Shown: positions 1 through 6,947, numbered from the stretch's first letter. The stretch is DNA of 12,220 nucleotides from JAFGTX01 sp942492225 (GCA_942492225.1 CALODS010000019.1:1-12220), one strand, 5' to 3'. Numbers and translations are program-made. Notes: generated from the letters alone by a model not told the origin.

Positions 1-215
1 AATGTAATAAGAGCTACTTTGAACCCTATTTCATAGCCAGAGTTTATATAAATTACACCTTCACCACTTCCCCCACTAGCTATTCTTGCAAATCTATCAC
101 TAGCTGAGAATCCTATAAAAATCGAAATTATTGCACTACAAACTCTAACTAAACTTCTATTATTTAGAATGTAATCTTTTATGCTATGAGGTACTTTAGT
201 TTCCATTTTATCCAT
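1..215 (-). CDS. Partial membrane protein, cassette 0 (3' end outside window)
   Basis: The reading frame is open from an ATG at 213-215 to the left edge with no stop, giving at least 71 residues (begins MDKMETKVPHSIKDY). AAGGAAG lies 9 bases before this ATG. An in-frame ATG at 222-224 sits too close to that site to be preferred. A hydrophobic segment at about residues 23-38 (VRVCSAIISIFIGFSA) looks like one membrane helix, and hydrophobicity rises again at the window edge. The family is not recognised. The start lies 47 bases from attC site 1, as expected for the gene of the cassette that continues to the left. Confidence 0.7.
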   Translation of the reverse strand, partial: MDKMETKVPHSIKDYILNNRSLVRVCSAIISIFIGFSASDRFARIASGGSGEGVIYINSGYEIGFKVALIT

Positions 216-261
216 ATCAACCATCTTCCTTTACAATTATATTTCATGAGAAATAAATTAC

Positions 262-390
262 GCCTAACGTTTCCGTGATTCGCGATCGTGCCTTGTTCAA
301 TTTCTAATCTCTATAAATAAAATCACCTATATAAATTCCAACGCAACACTCTATCTAAAGACTGGCATGTCGCTAATCATCGTGTTAGGC
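262..390 (-). repeat. attC site 1 (cassette 1)
   Basis: Outer boxes are GCCTAAC (262-268) and GTTAGGC (384-390). Inner arms are TGATTCGCGA and TCGCTAATCA. The inner stem here is TGCC/GGCA instead of the common TTCC/GGAA, a paired change also seen in sites 7 and 12. The predicted crossover is between A267 and C268, so cassette 1 is 268-802. Its own ends, TTAGGCGA (385-392) and TCGCCTAA (795-802), are perfect complements. Confidence 0.9.
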
Positions 391-398
391 GATGAATT

Positions 399-749
399 CT
401 ACGGTCTATCCATTACTTCTTCAATTATTGATTCACCCTTCGTATAATCTCCTGATGTCCATTCCCAGATTTCATGCAAACGCAATCTACCATCACTTAG
501 TAATTCAGGTGTGGATAAACATTTTCCAGTCATAATCTCACCATTATTGTTTATATGCTGATATCTCATATCTAAATTTCCTTGGTCATTAACTTTTGCT
601 ATAAGTGACCCTTTTACTACACTTCCACCAGAATATGCAGCTTCAACAATATTACCATCTTGCTTGTAATGGAATAATGTTTCCTCACTAATTTCACCAT
701 TATCCGAATTGCTAACTGCTTTAAAAACTCTATTGTTGTAATTAATCAT
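399..749 (-). CDS. Small conserved protein, 'N-acetylglutamate synthase'-type annotation (cassette 1)
   Basis: This 116-residue soluble protein begins MINYNNRVFKAV. The frame can be extended upstream to a TTG at 770, but AGGAG at 758-762 lies 8 bases before the ATG at 747-749, so that start is chosen. The sequence has the pattern of a small family found in Bacillota and Bacteroidota: a FHYKQ motif, then YSGG, then DMRYQHINNNGE, MTGKC and LRLHEIWEWTSGD near the end. Such proteins are often labelled N-acetylglutamate synthase in databases. I see no acetyltransferase fold or CoA-binding loop here, so that label should not be taken as function. The alternating polar and aromatic strands suggest a small beta-rich or barrel-like fold (inference). 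It is the only gene of its cassette, and the stop lies 8 bases from the attC box. Confidence 0.8.
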   Translation of the reverse strand: MINYNNRVFKAVSNSDNGEISEETLFHYKQDGNIVEAAYSGGSVVKGSLIAKVNDQGNLDMRYQHINNNGEIMTGKCLSTPELLSDGRLRLHEIWEWTSGDYTKGESIIEEVMDRP

Positions 750-757
750 CTTATCAT

Positions 758-762
758 CTCCT
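758..762 (-). promoter_or_regulatory. Ribosome binding site deciding the start of the cassette 1 gene
   Basis: AGGAG on the minus strand, 8 bases upstream of the ATG at 747-749. It lies inside the longer open frame that begins at TTG 770, so it argues for the shorter protein. Confidence 0.75.
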
Positions 763-796
763 AACATCAATATATAATTATTTAGTAGAATTTTTC

Positions 797-923
797 GCCT
801 AACGTTTCCGTGATTCGCGATCGTTCCTGTAAATCTTCTAATCTTTATAAATCAAACACCTATCTTAATCCTCGCGCAACACTCTATCATATGAATGGAA
901 TGTTGCTAATCATCGTGTTATAT
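797..923 (-). repeat. attC site 2 (cassette 2)
   Basis: Outer boxes are GCCTAAC (797-803) and GTTATAT (917-923), which do not match each other. The right box matches ATATAAC at site 3, the other end of cassette 2 (803-1255): TTATATGAA at 918-926 against TTCATATAA at 1247-1255. Inner arms are TGATTCGCGA and TTGCTAATCA, and the inner stem is TTCC/GGAA. Confidence 0.9.
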
Positions 924-947
924 GAAGTATTTATGGGTTATTAGCGT

Positions 948-1220
948 TTAATAGAATAGAGGTGAATTTTCAACACACCACAAAAAAACATAAACAAACC
1001 CAAACATCACTGTATATAGAAGATTAATCATTAACAGAACAAATTTCGCCACATTATTAATACCATCTTCTATATTAATAGATATAAATACTCCAGAAAT
1101 TGAGAATATAAATGAAATCCACATATAATCTACAATTCGCTCGCCTCTTGAAAAAAGAAAAACAACAAATGCAATAACAGTTGTTATAAGAGCATTCTTA
1201 ATCGTATAATACTTAGTCAT
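948..1220 (-). CDS. Small three-helix membrane protein (cassette 2)
   Basis: A 90-residue hydrophobic protein with three probable membrane helices at about residues 10-24, 31-50 and 58-83. The short connecting loops are charged (RGER at 25-28, EDGINN at 51-56). The C-terminal tail is short (ENSPLFY). AGAGG lies 5 bases before the ATG at 1218-1220, supporting this start. No family is recognised and no catalytic motif is visible. Small membrane proteins of unknown role are common cargo of integron cassettes in general. The start is 29 bases from attC site 3, leaving little space for a private promoter. Confidence 0.75.
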   Translation of the reverse strand: MTKYYTIKNALITTVIAFVVFLFSRGERIVDYMWISFIFSISGVFISINIEDGINNVAKFVLLMINLLYTVMFGFVYVFLWCVENSPLFY

Positions 1221-1249
1221 GTCATCCTCTTTTACTGAATAAATATTTC

Positions 1250-1378
1250 ATATAACGTTTCCGTGGTTCGCGATCGTTCCTTGTCCACCATTCAATCTAT
1301 ATTAATCAAACACTTATTAAAAATCTCTACAACAAACCCCATCATAAGAATGGAATGTCGCTAACCATCGTGTTAGCT
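1250..1378 (-). repeat. attC site 3 (cassette 3)
   Basis: Outer boxes are ATATAAC (1250-1256) and GTTAGCT (1372-1378). Inner arms are TGGTTCGCGA and TCGCTAACCA. Compared with site 1, A has become G on the left and T has become C on the right, so the pair is kept. The right box matches AGCTAAC of site 4 at the other end of this cassette. Confidence 0.9.
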
Positions 1379-1669
1379 GAAGTTAGATTGATTTGTTTGA
1401 AACATTCTCTTAGTCGTTACAAATACTCGATAATCTCACCTAACTATCAATTTATAAATGAATATAAAATCAAATTATCACAATTCAACAAGCACTCTAA
1501 TAACAATCCAAATCAATATACATCTACACCACCACAACGATATATAATACGAAATAATCCTAATCATAAAAATCGCCACGCAAAAATCAATGTGAAAATT
1601 TCAATAAATCAAATACATAAACTAAAGTATTCATTTATATCTCCAATCCCTCAAGATAATTTCAGCTAA
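1256..1669 (-). repeat. Gene-less cassette 3, type B, copy 1 of 3 (414 bp)
   Basis: This whole cassette, attC plus about 290 bp, recurs at 4368-4781 and 9693-10106, each time exactly 414 bp. Copies 1 and 2 differ by scattered substitutions; copy 3 is more diverged with small balancing indels. No intact gene is seen. A plus-strand frame (1355-1669) is open in copy 1, but copy 2 has an in-frame TAG, so it is not under coding selection. On the minus strand, GGAG precedes a 15-codon frame (MNTLVYVFDLLKFSH, 1587-1634). It is kept in copy 2 with one change, but in copy 3 it loses its ribosome site and is shortened. It may be the start of a dead gene. A function as RNA or spacer cannot be excluded. 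Confidence 0.8.
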
Positions 1670-1789
1670 CGTTCCCGTGATTCGCGACGTTCCTGTTAAT
1701 CTTCTAATCTCTATAAATCAAACACTTATCCTCATCACCACGCAAAACCTCATACCAAGAATGGAATGTAGCTAATCATCGTGTTAGGC
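1664..1789 (-). repeat. attC site 4 (cassette 4)
   Basis: Outer boxes are AGCTAAC (1664-1670) and GTTAGGC (1783-1789). This site is of the shorter CGCGACGTTCC class, lacking two bases present in the CGCGATCGTTCC class. The right arm reads GGAATGTAGCTAATCA. Cassette 4 is 1670-2490, with ends TTAGGCGAA and TTCGCCTAA. Confidence 0.88.
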
Positions 1790-1805
1790 GAAGGTCAAAG
1801 ATTTA

Positions 1806-2450
1806 TTATTTAATACTATTTGCATGAGTCGTCATGAATCGCTCCCTGACACCTATCCTAGTAAATGTATTTTCTACAATGTTTCTGAGTTGTTTCTCAT
1901 TTATCTCACCATCAACTAAAAGATAAAAATTTGTAATATAATCGTAGTCAAATATTTCTGTTCTCAAAGGCATCAAACTATAGTCGACAACATTATTTTT
2001 TATATTATAATCGTTCATTGTATCTTCTAAAACATCTAAAAACTTATCCGCATCCCACTCTGATTTTGTTCCAATAACACCATGAAGCCTTGTCAGAGAT
2101 AAATCACTACTTTCTATGTTTAACACATTAACTTCTGATTCATTATTTATTGGTTTCATTTGATTAATGTTAATAAGACTATCTTTAACTCCATTTAGCT
2201 TTTCATTCATAATTGACATTAGTGAATGCATCTCACTATTCAATGATTTACTTCCCTCATTTTGAGTTATAGAGATGCCTATAGCTAGCAATGCTAAAAC
2301 GACTGATATACCAGTTGCCATAAATGAAAAGTAGCTTATTACATTGATATCCTCTAAACCAACTAACCACATTGAAGTAGATACAATTATTAGTACAAAC
2401 AATACTGAAACTAGCCATATCCAATCTCTCTTTCCCCAATTTTTTAACAT
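1806..2450 (-). CDS. Two-helix membrane protein with soluble C-terminal domain (cassette 4)
   Basis: A 214-residue protein. A short basic N terminus (MLKNWGKRDW) precedes helices at about residues 11-31 and 37-62. Then comes a polar region with heptad-like spacing of hydrophobics (about 68-96, a possible short coiled coil), a Ser/Asn-rich linker (about 100-116) and a mixed C-terminal domain ending VRERFMTTHANSIK. The layout resembles a membrane-anchored protein with a cytoplasmic domain. No family, catalytic motif or partner is recognised. AAGGAGG lies 5 bases before the ATG at 2448-2450, so the start is firm. It is the sole gene of its cassette, and the stop lies 16 bases from the attC box. 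Confidence 0.8.
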   Translation of the reverse strand: MLKNWGKRDWIWLVSVLFVLIIVSTSMWLVGLEDINVISYFSFMATGISVVLALLAIGISITQNEGSKSLNSEMHSLMSIMNEKLNGVKDSLININQMKPINNESEVNVLNIESSDLSLTRLHGVIGTKSEWDADKFLDVLEDTMNDYNIKNNVVDYSLMPLRTEIFDYDYITNFYLLVDGEINEKQLRNIVENTFTRIGVRERFMTTHANSIK

Positions 2451-2484
2451 ATGTCCTCCTTCTTATGCTTAATCTTTGTCTTTC

Positions 2485-2613
2485 GCCTAACGTTTCCGCG
2501 GTTCGCGATCGTTCCCTGTTCATCTCTAAGTTTTATAACTTAACCACTCACTATAAATCCTTACAGAACACTTGATTACCAATATGGGAATGTCGCTAAC
2601 CGTCGTGTTATGA
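2485..2613 (-). repeat. attC site 5 (cassette 5)
   Basis: Outer boxes are GCCTAAC (2485-2491) and GTTATGA (2607-2613). Inner arms are CGGTTCGCGA and TCGCTAACCG, and the inner stem is lengthened to TTCCC/GGGAA. Both differences from site 1 are paired changes. Cassette 5 (2491-3176) ends in TTATGAGAA and TTCTCATAA. Confidence 0.9.
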
Positions 2614-2628
2614 GAAGTAAATAGCGTA

Positions 2629-3084
2629 TTAGCACGCTAATGTATCTAGTGCTCTAATAGCCATTTCTCTTGTATTCTGTTGAATATTCTCTTCTTTTTT
2701 TAATTCTTCACGTGTATACCACTTCAAAACATCAGATTCACCATCATACGGATTAACTTCATATGTATTTGATGTTGCATAATATACAAAATCAATATGG
2801 TGATGACCTGATGATATTTCTCCCATAATTGTATACATTGGATTAACTAATAATTTCTCATCATCAATTTCACAAAGACTATTTAATTTTTCATCACTTG
2901 GATTATACAAGTTGATCTCTAGTCCGGATTCCTCTTTTGATTCTCTAATACAAGCTTCTTCCGGTAATTCATTTGCTTCAATATGTCCACCCAATGGTAG
3001 CATTAAATTTGCTTTTTTATGTAAATGAAGCAATAATCTATCCTTATGAACTATAAATATTGATACTGTAAAATGTCTATCCAC
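2629..3084 (-). CDS. Nudix hydrolase (cassette 5)
   Basis: A 151-residue Nudix-fold pyrophosphohydrolase. The Nudix box is complete: Gly33, x5, Glu39, x7, Arg47-Glu48, then EExG at 51-54, with Glu48, Glu51 and Glu52 placed as Mg2+ ligands. The family cleaves nucleoside diphosphates linked to another group; the substrate cannot be told from sequence. HHHID (about 93-97) and a WY pair late in the domain recall NUDIX enzymes labelled MutT-like. The start is GTG at 3082-3084 with GGAGG four bases upstream. The ATG overlapping it at 3084-3086 is out of frame and would give only a short peptide. The 86 bases between this start and attC site 6 are the longest leader among the left-half cassettes, but no convincing promoter is seen there. 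A second, clearly different Nudix gene lies in cassette 9. Confidence 0.92.
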   Translation of the reverse strand: MDRHFTVSIFIVHKDRLLLHLHKKANLMLPLGGHIEANELPEEACIRESKEESGLEINLYNPSDEKLNSLCEIDDEKLLVNPMYTIMGEISSGHHHIDFVYYATSNTYEVNPYDGESDVLKWYTREELKKEENIQQNTREMAIRALDTLAC

Positions 3085-3170
3085 ATTTCCTCCATAAATT
3101 AATCACTGTACATCCTTTTTTAGAAGTAATTTATCTAATCACATACATTCTATCTTAAGCTATTTATTTC

Positions 3171-3300
3171 TCATAACGTTCCCGCAGTTCGCGATCGTTC
3201 CCTACCTATTCTCCACATTCAATCCCATAGCCACCAGCAATCCAGTCGCGCGCAAAACCCAATCACCAAACTGGGAATGTCGCTAACTGTCGTGTTATAG
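3171..3300 (-). repeat. attC site 6 (cassette 6)
   Basis: Outer boxes are TCATAAC (3171-3177) and GTTATAG (3294-3300). Inner arms are GCAGTTCGCGA and TCGCTAACTG, the third paired arm version in the array, with inner stem TTCCC/GGGAA. Cassette 6 is 3177-3721, with ends TTATAGGAA and TTCCTATAA. Confidence 0.9.
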
Positions 3301-3339
3301 GAAGTATTGAACCGGCAATATAAAATCCAATTGCTTTCA

Positions 3340-3666
3340 TTAGTCATCTAAAACGTGCTTTCCTCTTGTACCATCTTCTTTTAGATAATATCCATCAATT
3401 ATTTGCTTAGTAGTATATTTAAAGCAATAGTTATTTTTTACAACAAAATTATGCAAGCGTTCTAAAAAATTCTTGTATTCAACATGTTCTTCTACTATTA
3501 CACAACCACCGATACTTGCAGTATTTGTTTCCTCTAAATATTTTGTAACTCCACCAAAATACCAATGATTATCCTCAACAAATTCTATGAAAGCATCTAA
3601 AAAATCTTCTGTATTTAGTTTTTCTTTTAATAAAACTATTCCTTCAATTTCAAATTCTTTCTCCAT
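3340..3666 (-). CDS. Small soluble protein of unknown function (cassette 6)
   Basis: A 108-residue acidic soluble protein with no membrane segment or signal peptide. The N-terminal half (IEGIVLLKEKLNTEDFLDAF, then IEFVEDNHWYFGG) alternates a strand, a helix and a strand ending in FGG. This loosely recalls the YggL/DUF469 ribosome-associated family, but the likeness is weak and I do not assign it. The second half has a similar helix-then-aromatic pattern (YKNFLERLHNFVVKNNYCF), so the protein may be two copies of one alpha-beta unit (inference). The tail is charged (LKEDGTRGKHVLDD). AGGAG lies 6 bases before the ATG at 3664-3666. It is the sole gene of its cassette. Confidence 0.75.
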   Translation of the reverse strand: MEKEFEIEGIVLLKEKLNTEDFLDAFIEFVEDNHWYFGGVTKYLEETNTASIGGCVIVEEHVEYKNFLERLHNFVVKNNYCFKYTTKQIIDGYYLKEDGTRGKHVLDD

Positions 3667-3715
3667 AATTCTCCTATACTAAAAATATAAACATACACTT
3701 TAGGTTCAATATTTC

Positions 3716-3844
3716 CTATAACGTTCCCGCAGTTCGCGATGTGCCTTGAATATTAGTGAACTACTTCGCTAATACCACGTGTTCTTACTTAACCAACCAC
3801 ACTTCATTTCCTATCCAGGCATTTCGCTAACTGTCGTGTTATAG
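3716..3844 (-). repeat. attC site 7 with extra hairpin (cassette 7)
   Basis: Outer boxes are CTATAAC (3716-3722) and GTTATAG (3838-3844). Inner arms are CAGTTCGCGA and TCGCTAACTG, and the inner stem is TGCC/GGCA. The variable middle is unlike all others: it holds its own hairpin, TATTAGTGAA (3751-3760), loop CTAC, TTCGCTAATA (3765-3774), ten pairs with one G-T. Cassette 7 is 3722-4367. Confidence 0.88.
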
Positions 3845-3860
3845 GAAGTTCTGCTGCGGC

Positions 3861-4322
3861 TTACCTATTTAAAAATGTAACTTCGCGTTCTAGTTCGAAA
3901 CCCATCTTTTCATATATCGCCTTTGCACTTTTATTCTCTACATAATAATCTAAGCCTATTCGCTTTATAGATTTCTCTTCAGCGAGTTTCAGAGCAGTAT
4001 CAAATAATTTCTTTCCAACCCCTTCTCCACGCCATTTTTTATTTACTGACACTTGATGAACGTATATTAAATGCTTTGCTACACTAAATGCATTCTCTTC
4101 TTTAATGATTTCTTCAAACCAAATATAGCCTACTGGCAAATCGTCGATTTCACAAATAACGAAATAATGGTTTTCATCATCAGTTATTTTGCTGAAATAA
4201 TCATGTACAGATTCAAAATCATATGATTTAAAAATATGTGGGTATAACTCATGATGCAAATTTTGCACTTGCTCATTTAATCTAGCTACCGATATGGCAT
4301 CATTAGTTCTTACAATTTTCAT
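3861..4322 (-). CDS. GNAT family N-acetyltransferase (cassette 7)
   Basis: A 153-residue acetyl-CoA-dependent acetyltransferase of the GNAT fold, near the normal family length. The CoA-binding loop is RGEGVG (Arg98, Gly101, Gly103), preceded by strand 4 (VHQVSVNKKW) and followed by helix 3. The C-terminal motif NKSAKAIYEKMGFE (about 130-143), with its Asn, Tyr and MGF, is typical. The N terminus contains a His- and Tyr-rich stretch (NLHHELYPHIF) often seen in this subgroup. The acceptor is unknown; relatives act on amines, antibiotics or protein N termini. AGGAG lies before the ATG at 4320-4322 with 8 bases between. The gene is single, on the same strand as its neighbours, and its stop is 16 bases from attC. 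Confidence 0.92.
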   Translation of the reverse strand: MKIVRTNDAISVARLNEQVQNLHHELYPHIFKSYDFESVHDYFSKITDDENHYFVICEIDDLPVGYIWFEEIIKEENAFSVAKHLIYVHQVSVNKKWRGEGVGKKLFDTALKLAEEKSIKRIGLDYYVENKSAKAIYEKMGFELEREVTFLNR

Positions 4323-4361
4323 AATTCAGCTCCTAAACGTAATCTCCAGCTGAAGAATTTC

Positions 4362-4490
4362 CTATAACGTTTCCGTGGTTCGCGATCGTTCCTTGTCCAT
4401 CATTCAATCTCTATCAATCAAACACTTATTAAAAATCTCTACAACAAACCCCATCATAAGAATGGAATGTCGCTAACCATCGTGTTAGCT
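4362..4490 (-). repeat. attC site 8 (cassette 8)
   Basis: Outer boxes are CTATAAC (4362-4368) and GTTAGCT (4484-4490). It is nearly identical to site 3 from its crossover base rightward, with the same TGGTT/AACCA arm, because it belongs to a copy of the same cassette. The left box differs from site 3 because it comes from cassette 7, as the cassette model predicts. Confidence 0.9.
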
Positions 4491-4781
4491 GAAGTTAGAT
4501 TGATTTGTTCGAAACATTCTCTTAGTCGTTACAAATACACGATAATCTCACCTAAATAGCAATTTATAAATGAATATAAAATCAGATTATCTCAATTCAA
4601 CAAGCACTCTAATAACAATCCAAATCAATATCCATCAACGCCACCACAACGATATATAATACGAAATAATCATAATCATAAAAATCGCAACGCAAAAATC
4701 AATGTGAAAATTTCAATAAATCAAATACACAAACTAAAGTATTCATTTATATCTCCAATCCCTCAAGATAATTTCAGCTAA
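4368..4781 (-). repeat. Gene-less cassette 8, type B, copy 2 of 3 (414 bp)
   Basis: Close copy of 1256-1669. The likeness begins and ends at the predicted crossover bases, showing that the repeat unit is the cassette itself. The plus-strand frame open in copy 1 is stopped here by TAG just after CACCTAAA. The minus-strand mini-frame preceded by GGAG is kept (4699-4746, MNTLVCVFDLLKFSH). No intact gene is seen. Confidence 0.8.
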
Positions 4782-4902
4782 CGTTTCCGTGATTCGCGAC
4801 GTTCCTTGTTCATCTTCTAATCTCTATAAATCAAATACCTATCTAAATCCTCGCACAACACTCTATCCTAAGAATGGAATGTAGCTAATCATCGTGTTAT
4901 AT
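4776..4902 (-). repeat. attC site 9 (cassette 9)
   Basis: Outer boxes are AGCTAAC (4776-4782) and GTTATAT (4896-4902). It is of the short CGCGACGTTCC class, with right arm GGAATGTAGCTAATCA as in site 4. Cassette 9 (4782-5369) ends in TTATATGAA and TTCATATAA. Confidence 0.9.
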
Positions 4903-4906
4903 GAAG

Positions 4907-5341
4907 TTATTTAAGGTTTTGTAAGAAATCTAATACTGCCTTCTTTTGATTCTCTAAAAATAATAATTTAGAAGCCATCTCTAATTCCAGCCATACTAAT
5001 TCATGATCTTCTTCACATTTTTCATCCAATTTCTTTTCATAACTACATTTATAGAAATGACCAACACTTTCCATATGTATATTTAAGGTTGTTGAATAAA
5101 AAAAGTATGAAATTGAAGAAAGTTTATCACTTACATGCACATCAATTGAAGTTTCTTCTCGAAATTCTCGTTTGAGACATTCTTCTAATGATTCATCTTG
5201 TTCTAAACCGCCTCCTGGAAGAAAATATCCTGTGCTTGTTTTGATAATTGCTAGTTTTCTATTTTCATTTAATAGCAATCCATATGAACCTATTCTTTTT
5301 GTATAGACAATATCCTCGTTAGGCTTGTTTATGTATTCCAT
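4907..5341 (-). CDS. Nudix hydrolase (cassette 9)
   Basis: A 144-residue Nudix hydrolase. The core motif runs from Gly44 through Glu50 to Arg58-Glu59 and EET at 62-64, preceded by FLPGGG. The glycine normally following the EEx triad is Ser65, a small departure that leaves the metal-binding Glu residues (59, 62, 63) intact. An upstream GSYGLLLNENRKLAIIKT strand pair and a late WLELEMA segment are normal for the fold. The substrate is not predictable. The open frame extends to an ATG at 5365 inside attC site 10, but AAGGAG (5348-5353) lies 6 bases before the ATG at 5339-5341, so that start is used. The stop is only 4 bases from the attC box. It is not a close copy of the cassette 5 Nudix protein. 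Confidence 0.92.
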   Translation of the reverse strand: MEYINKPNEDIVYTKRIGSYGLLLNENRKLAIIKTSTGYFLPGGGLEQDESLEECLKREFREETSIDVHVSDKLSSISYFFYSTTLNIHMESVGHFYKCSYEKKLDEKCEEDHELVWLELEMASKLLFLENQKKAVLDFLQNLK

Positions 5342-5347
5342 GCTTAT

Positions 5348-5353
5348 CTCCTT
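5348..5353 (-). promoter_or_regulatory. Ribosome binding site deciding the cassette 9 start
   Basis: AAGGAG on the minus strand, 6 bases before the ATG at 5339-5341. It lies downstream of the in-frame ATG at 5365, which overlaps the recombination box, so the shorter protein is favoured. Confidence 0.75.
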
Positions 5354-5363
5354 AAATAATTTC

Positions 5364-5491
5364 ATATAACGTTCCCGTGATTCGCGATCGTTCCTTGTTC
5401 ATTTTCTAATCTCTATAAATCAAACACCTATCTCCATCACCGCGCAACACCCTATCTTAAGAATGGAATGTCGCTAATCATCGTGTTAGGT
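5364..5491 (-). repeat. attC site 10 (cassette 10)
   Basis: Outer boxes are ATATAAC (5364-5370) and GTTAGGT (5485-5491). Inner arms are TGATTCGCGA and TCGCTAATCA, and the inner stem is TTCC/GGAA. Cassette 10 (5370-6111) ends in TTAGGTGAA and TTCACCTAA. Confidence 0.9.
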
Positions 5492-5525
5492 GAAGTTGTG
5501 AACGAAACATACCATCATTAGAATC

Positions 5526-6077
5526 TTATACATTCAATTCATCAGCGATTACATATATCTGCTCTGGAAGTTTCGTATCCTCTTTTGCAGGCACATCATT
5601 TGTATACATCGTTGATATAACTCCTACTGACTCTGCGTTAATATGTTTCATAATAATGCCTGCCGTTTCAATCGATCTTGCAATGTCTCTGCAATCTCCA
5701 CCTGCTGACAATATCAATGCACCTTTTTTCTTTTTCATTTCATATGTATGGCCATCGAGCATATATTTCTCAGCGTAATATCTTTGGAATCTACTGGTGT
5801 AACTTAATAATGGACCTGTTAATTCTGAAAAATATATTGGCGACGATAATATGACATTATCAACTTCATTTATTTGCTCATATACCTTATCCATATCATC
5901 CTTGATTGCACAACCATTAGTCGTCCAACAATATCTACAATCAATACAAGGACTAAAATTTTCCTTATAGACATTTATAATTTGGACTTCGCCTTTAAGT
6001 TTGTCTACTAATTTGTCAATTATGAATTGGCTATCTCCACTTTCTCTTGGAGAACCGTTTATTATTAATGTCTTCAT
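5526..6077 (-). CDS. Flavodoxin-fold NAD(P)H-dependent reductase with four-Cys motif (cassette 10)
   Basis: A 183-residue flavoprotein of the NADPH-dependent FMN reductase / flavodoxin family. The first strand and phosphate loop read MKTLIINGSPRESGDS. The second FMN loop is SSPIYF (about 78-83), followed by TGPL. Between them is Cys44-x2-Cys47-x2-Cys50-x5-Cys56 and then DDMDKVYE. This spacing matches the compact cysteine motif that binds a 4Fe-4S cluster in iron-sulfur flavoproteins; many relatives keep these cysteines without a proven cluster, so cluster binding is inference. The likely role is electron transfer or reduction of quinones or other oxidised compounds in the cytoplasm. The frame extends to a GTG at 6107, but AGGAGAG (6081-6087) sits just before the ATG at 6075-6077, which is chosen. 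Confidence 0.9.
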   Translation of the reverse strand: MKTLIINGSPRESGDSQFIIDKLVDKLKGEVQIINVYKENFSPCIDCRYCWTTNGCAIKDDMDKVYEQINEVDNVILSSPIYFSELTGPLLSYTSRFQRYYAEKYMLDGHTYEMKKKKGALILSAGGDCRDIARSIETAGIIMKHINAESVGVISTMYTNDVPAKEDTKLPEQIYVIADELNV

Positions 6078-6080
6078 GCT

Positions 6081-6087
6081 CTCTCCT
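6081..6087 (-). promoter_or_regulatory. Ribosome binding site deciding the cassette 10 start
   Basis: AGGAGAG on the minus strand directly before the ATG at 6075-6077. The upstream in-frame GTG at 6107 lies within the attC box and has no such site. Confidence 0.75.
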
Positions 6088-6105
6088 ATATTAGTGAGTA
6101 ATTTC

Positions 6106-6231
6106 ACCTAACGTTCCCGTGATTCGCGACGTTCCTTGTTCATTTTCAATTTCTATAAATCAAACACCTATCTCCATCACCAAGCTACACCCCATCCTAA
6201 GAATGGAATGTCGCTAATCAGCGTGTTAGGC
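6106..6231 (-). repeat. attC site 11 (cassette 11)
   Basis: Outer boxes are ACCTAAC (6106-6112) and GTTAGGC (6225-6231). Short CGCGACGTTCC class; right arm TCGCTAATCAGCG, with G replacing T in the spacer as in site 18. Cassette 11 (6112-6788) ends in TTAGGCGAA and TTCGCCTAA. Confidence 0.9.
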
Positions 6232-6253
6232 GAAGTTAAAAAACGACAACAAG

Positions 6254-6754
6254 TTATTTACGATAAATTCCACGTACATAAATATCATCACTATCAATGA
6301 TTTTGCTTTTATTTTCTTCATAACTACCTATCAAGCCTCTTACATAATTACCATCTCTTTTTACAACGCAACTAACTCTCATTTTAGGAAAATACTTATT
6401 GTAAATATAATTTAATTCATACGCCTTGACAGGTTTATTAGAAGCTTCAAATCTAATAGAATGAAGAAAATCATTTGCTGAATCTTCTGGTTTTTGACTG
6501 ATATCTGTAAATCTATTATTATTGCTATACTGTACCCGTCTTGTATATTTTATGTATTTGCTAAGATTTTCAATACCTCTTATTGTCTTCACAAAGACTT
6601 TAAAATCAGACTTATTCTTAACAACTTGAAACGGCTTACTTGGTACAATCTGAATATAAGCTTTTTTCGATGAAATAATGTCCATAAAATCTATTAATTC
6701 TTCCGATACCTCACCACTATTATTCAAAAATGTTGATATTTTTATATTGTCCAT
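6254..6754 (-). CDS. Protein of unknown function, 166 aa (cassette 11)
   Basis: A basic soluble protein without membrane segments or signal peptide. It begins MDNIKISTFLNNSGEVSEEL, has a Lys-rich middle (about 30-75) and ends in a beta-rich stretch (MRVSCVVKRDGNYVRGLIGS, then DDIYVRGIYRK). The repeated YVRG (about 137-140 and 159-162) is the most visible internal feature. No family or catalytic motif is recognised. The start is firm: AGGAGGT lies 7 bases before the ATG at 6752-6754, one of the strongest ribosome sites in the window. It is the sole gene of its cassette, 22 bases from its attC. Confidence 0.78.
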   Translation of the reverse strand: MDNIKISTFLNNSGEVSEELIDFMDIISSKKAYIQIVPSKPFQVVKNKSDFKVFVKTIRGIENLSKYIKYTRRVQYSNNNRFTDISQKPEDSANDFLHSIRFEASNKPVKAYELNYIYNKYFPKMRVSCVVKRDGNYVRGLIGSYEENKSKIIDSDDIYVRGIYRK

Positions 6755-6782
6755 TTCTCATACCTCCTAGTTTTTTCATTTC

Positions 6783-6910
6783 GCCTAACGTTCCCGTGAT
6801 TCGCGATCGTGCCTGTTCAACTTTCAATCTCTATAAAAAGAAACACCTATGTAATTCTCCGCGCAACACCCCATCCGAAGACTGGCATGTCGCTAATCAT
6901 CGTGTTAGCG
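6783..6910 (-). repeat. attC site 12 (cassette 12)
   Basis: Outer boxes are GCCTAAC (6783-6789) and GTTAGCG (6904-6910). The inner stem TGCC/GGCA resembles site 1, as does much of the middle (ACTGGCATGTCGCTAATCA). Cassette 12 (6789-7580) ends in TTAGCGG and CCGCTAA. Confidence 0.9.
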
Positions 6911-6947
6911 GTAGTAATCTGCGTGTTTTCCACATAAAATAATGCTC

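Noticed and set aside
1355..1669. Open frame of 104 codons on the plus strand in cassette 3
   Set aside because: It starts inside the attC site, lacks a ribosome site, and the near-identical copy at 4368-4781 has an in-frame TAG; it is chance openness.
2257..2523. Minus-strand frame of 88 codons overlapping the cassette 4 gene start
   Set aside because: Reads through attC site 5 and the ribosome site of the real gene in another frame; no ribosome site of its own.
6730..6942. Plus-strand frame of 70 codons
   Set aside because: Composed mainly of attC site 12 read as protein.
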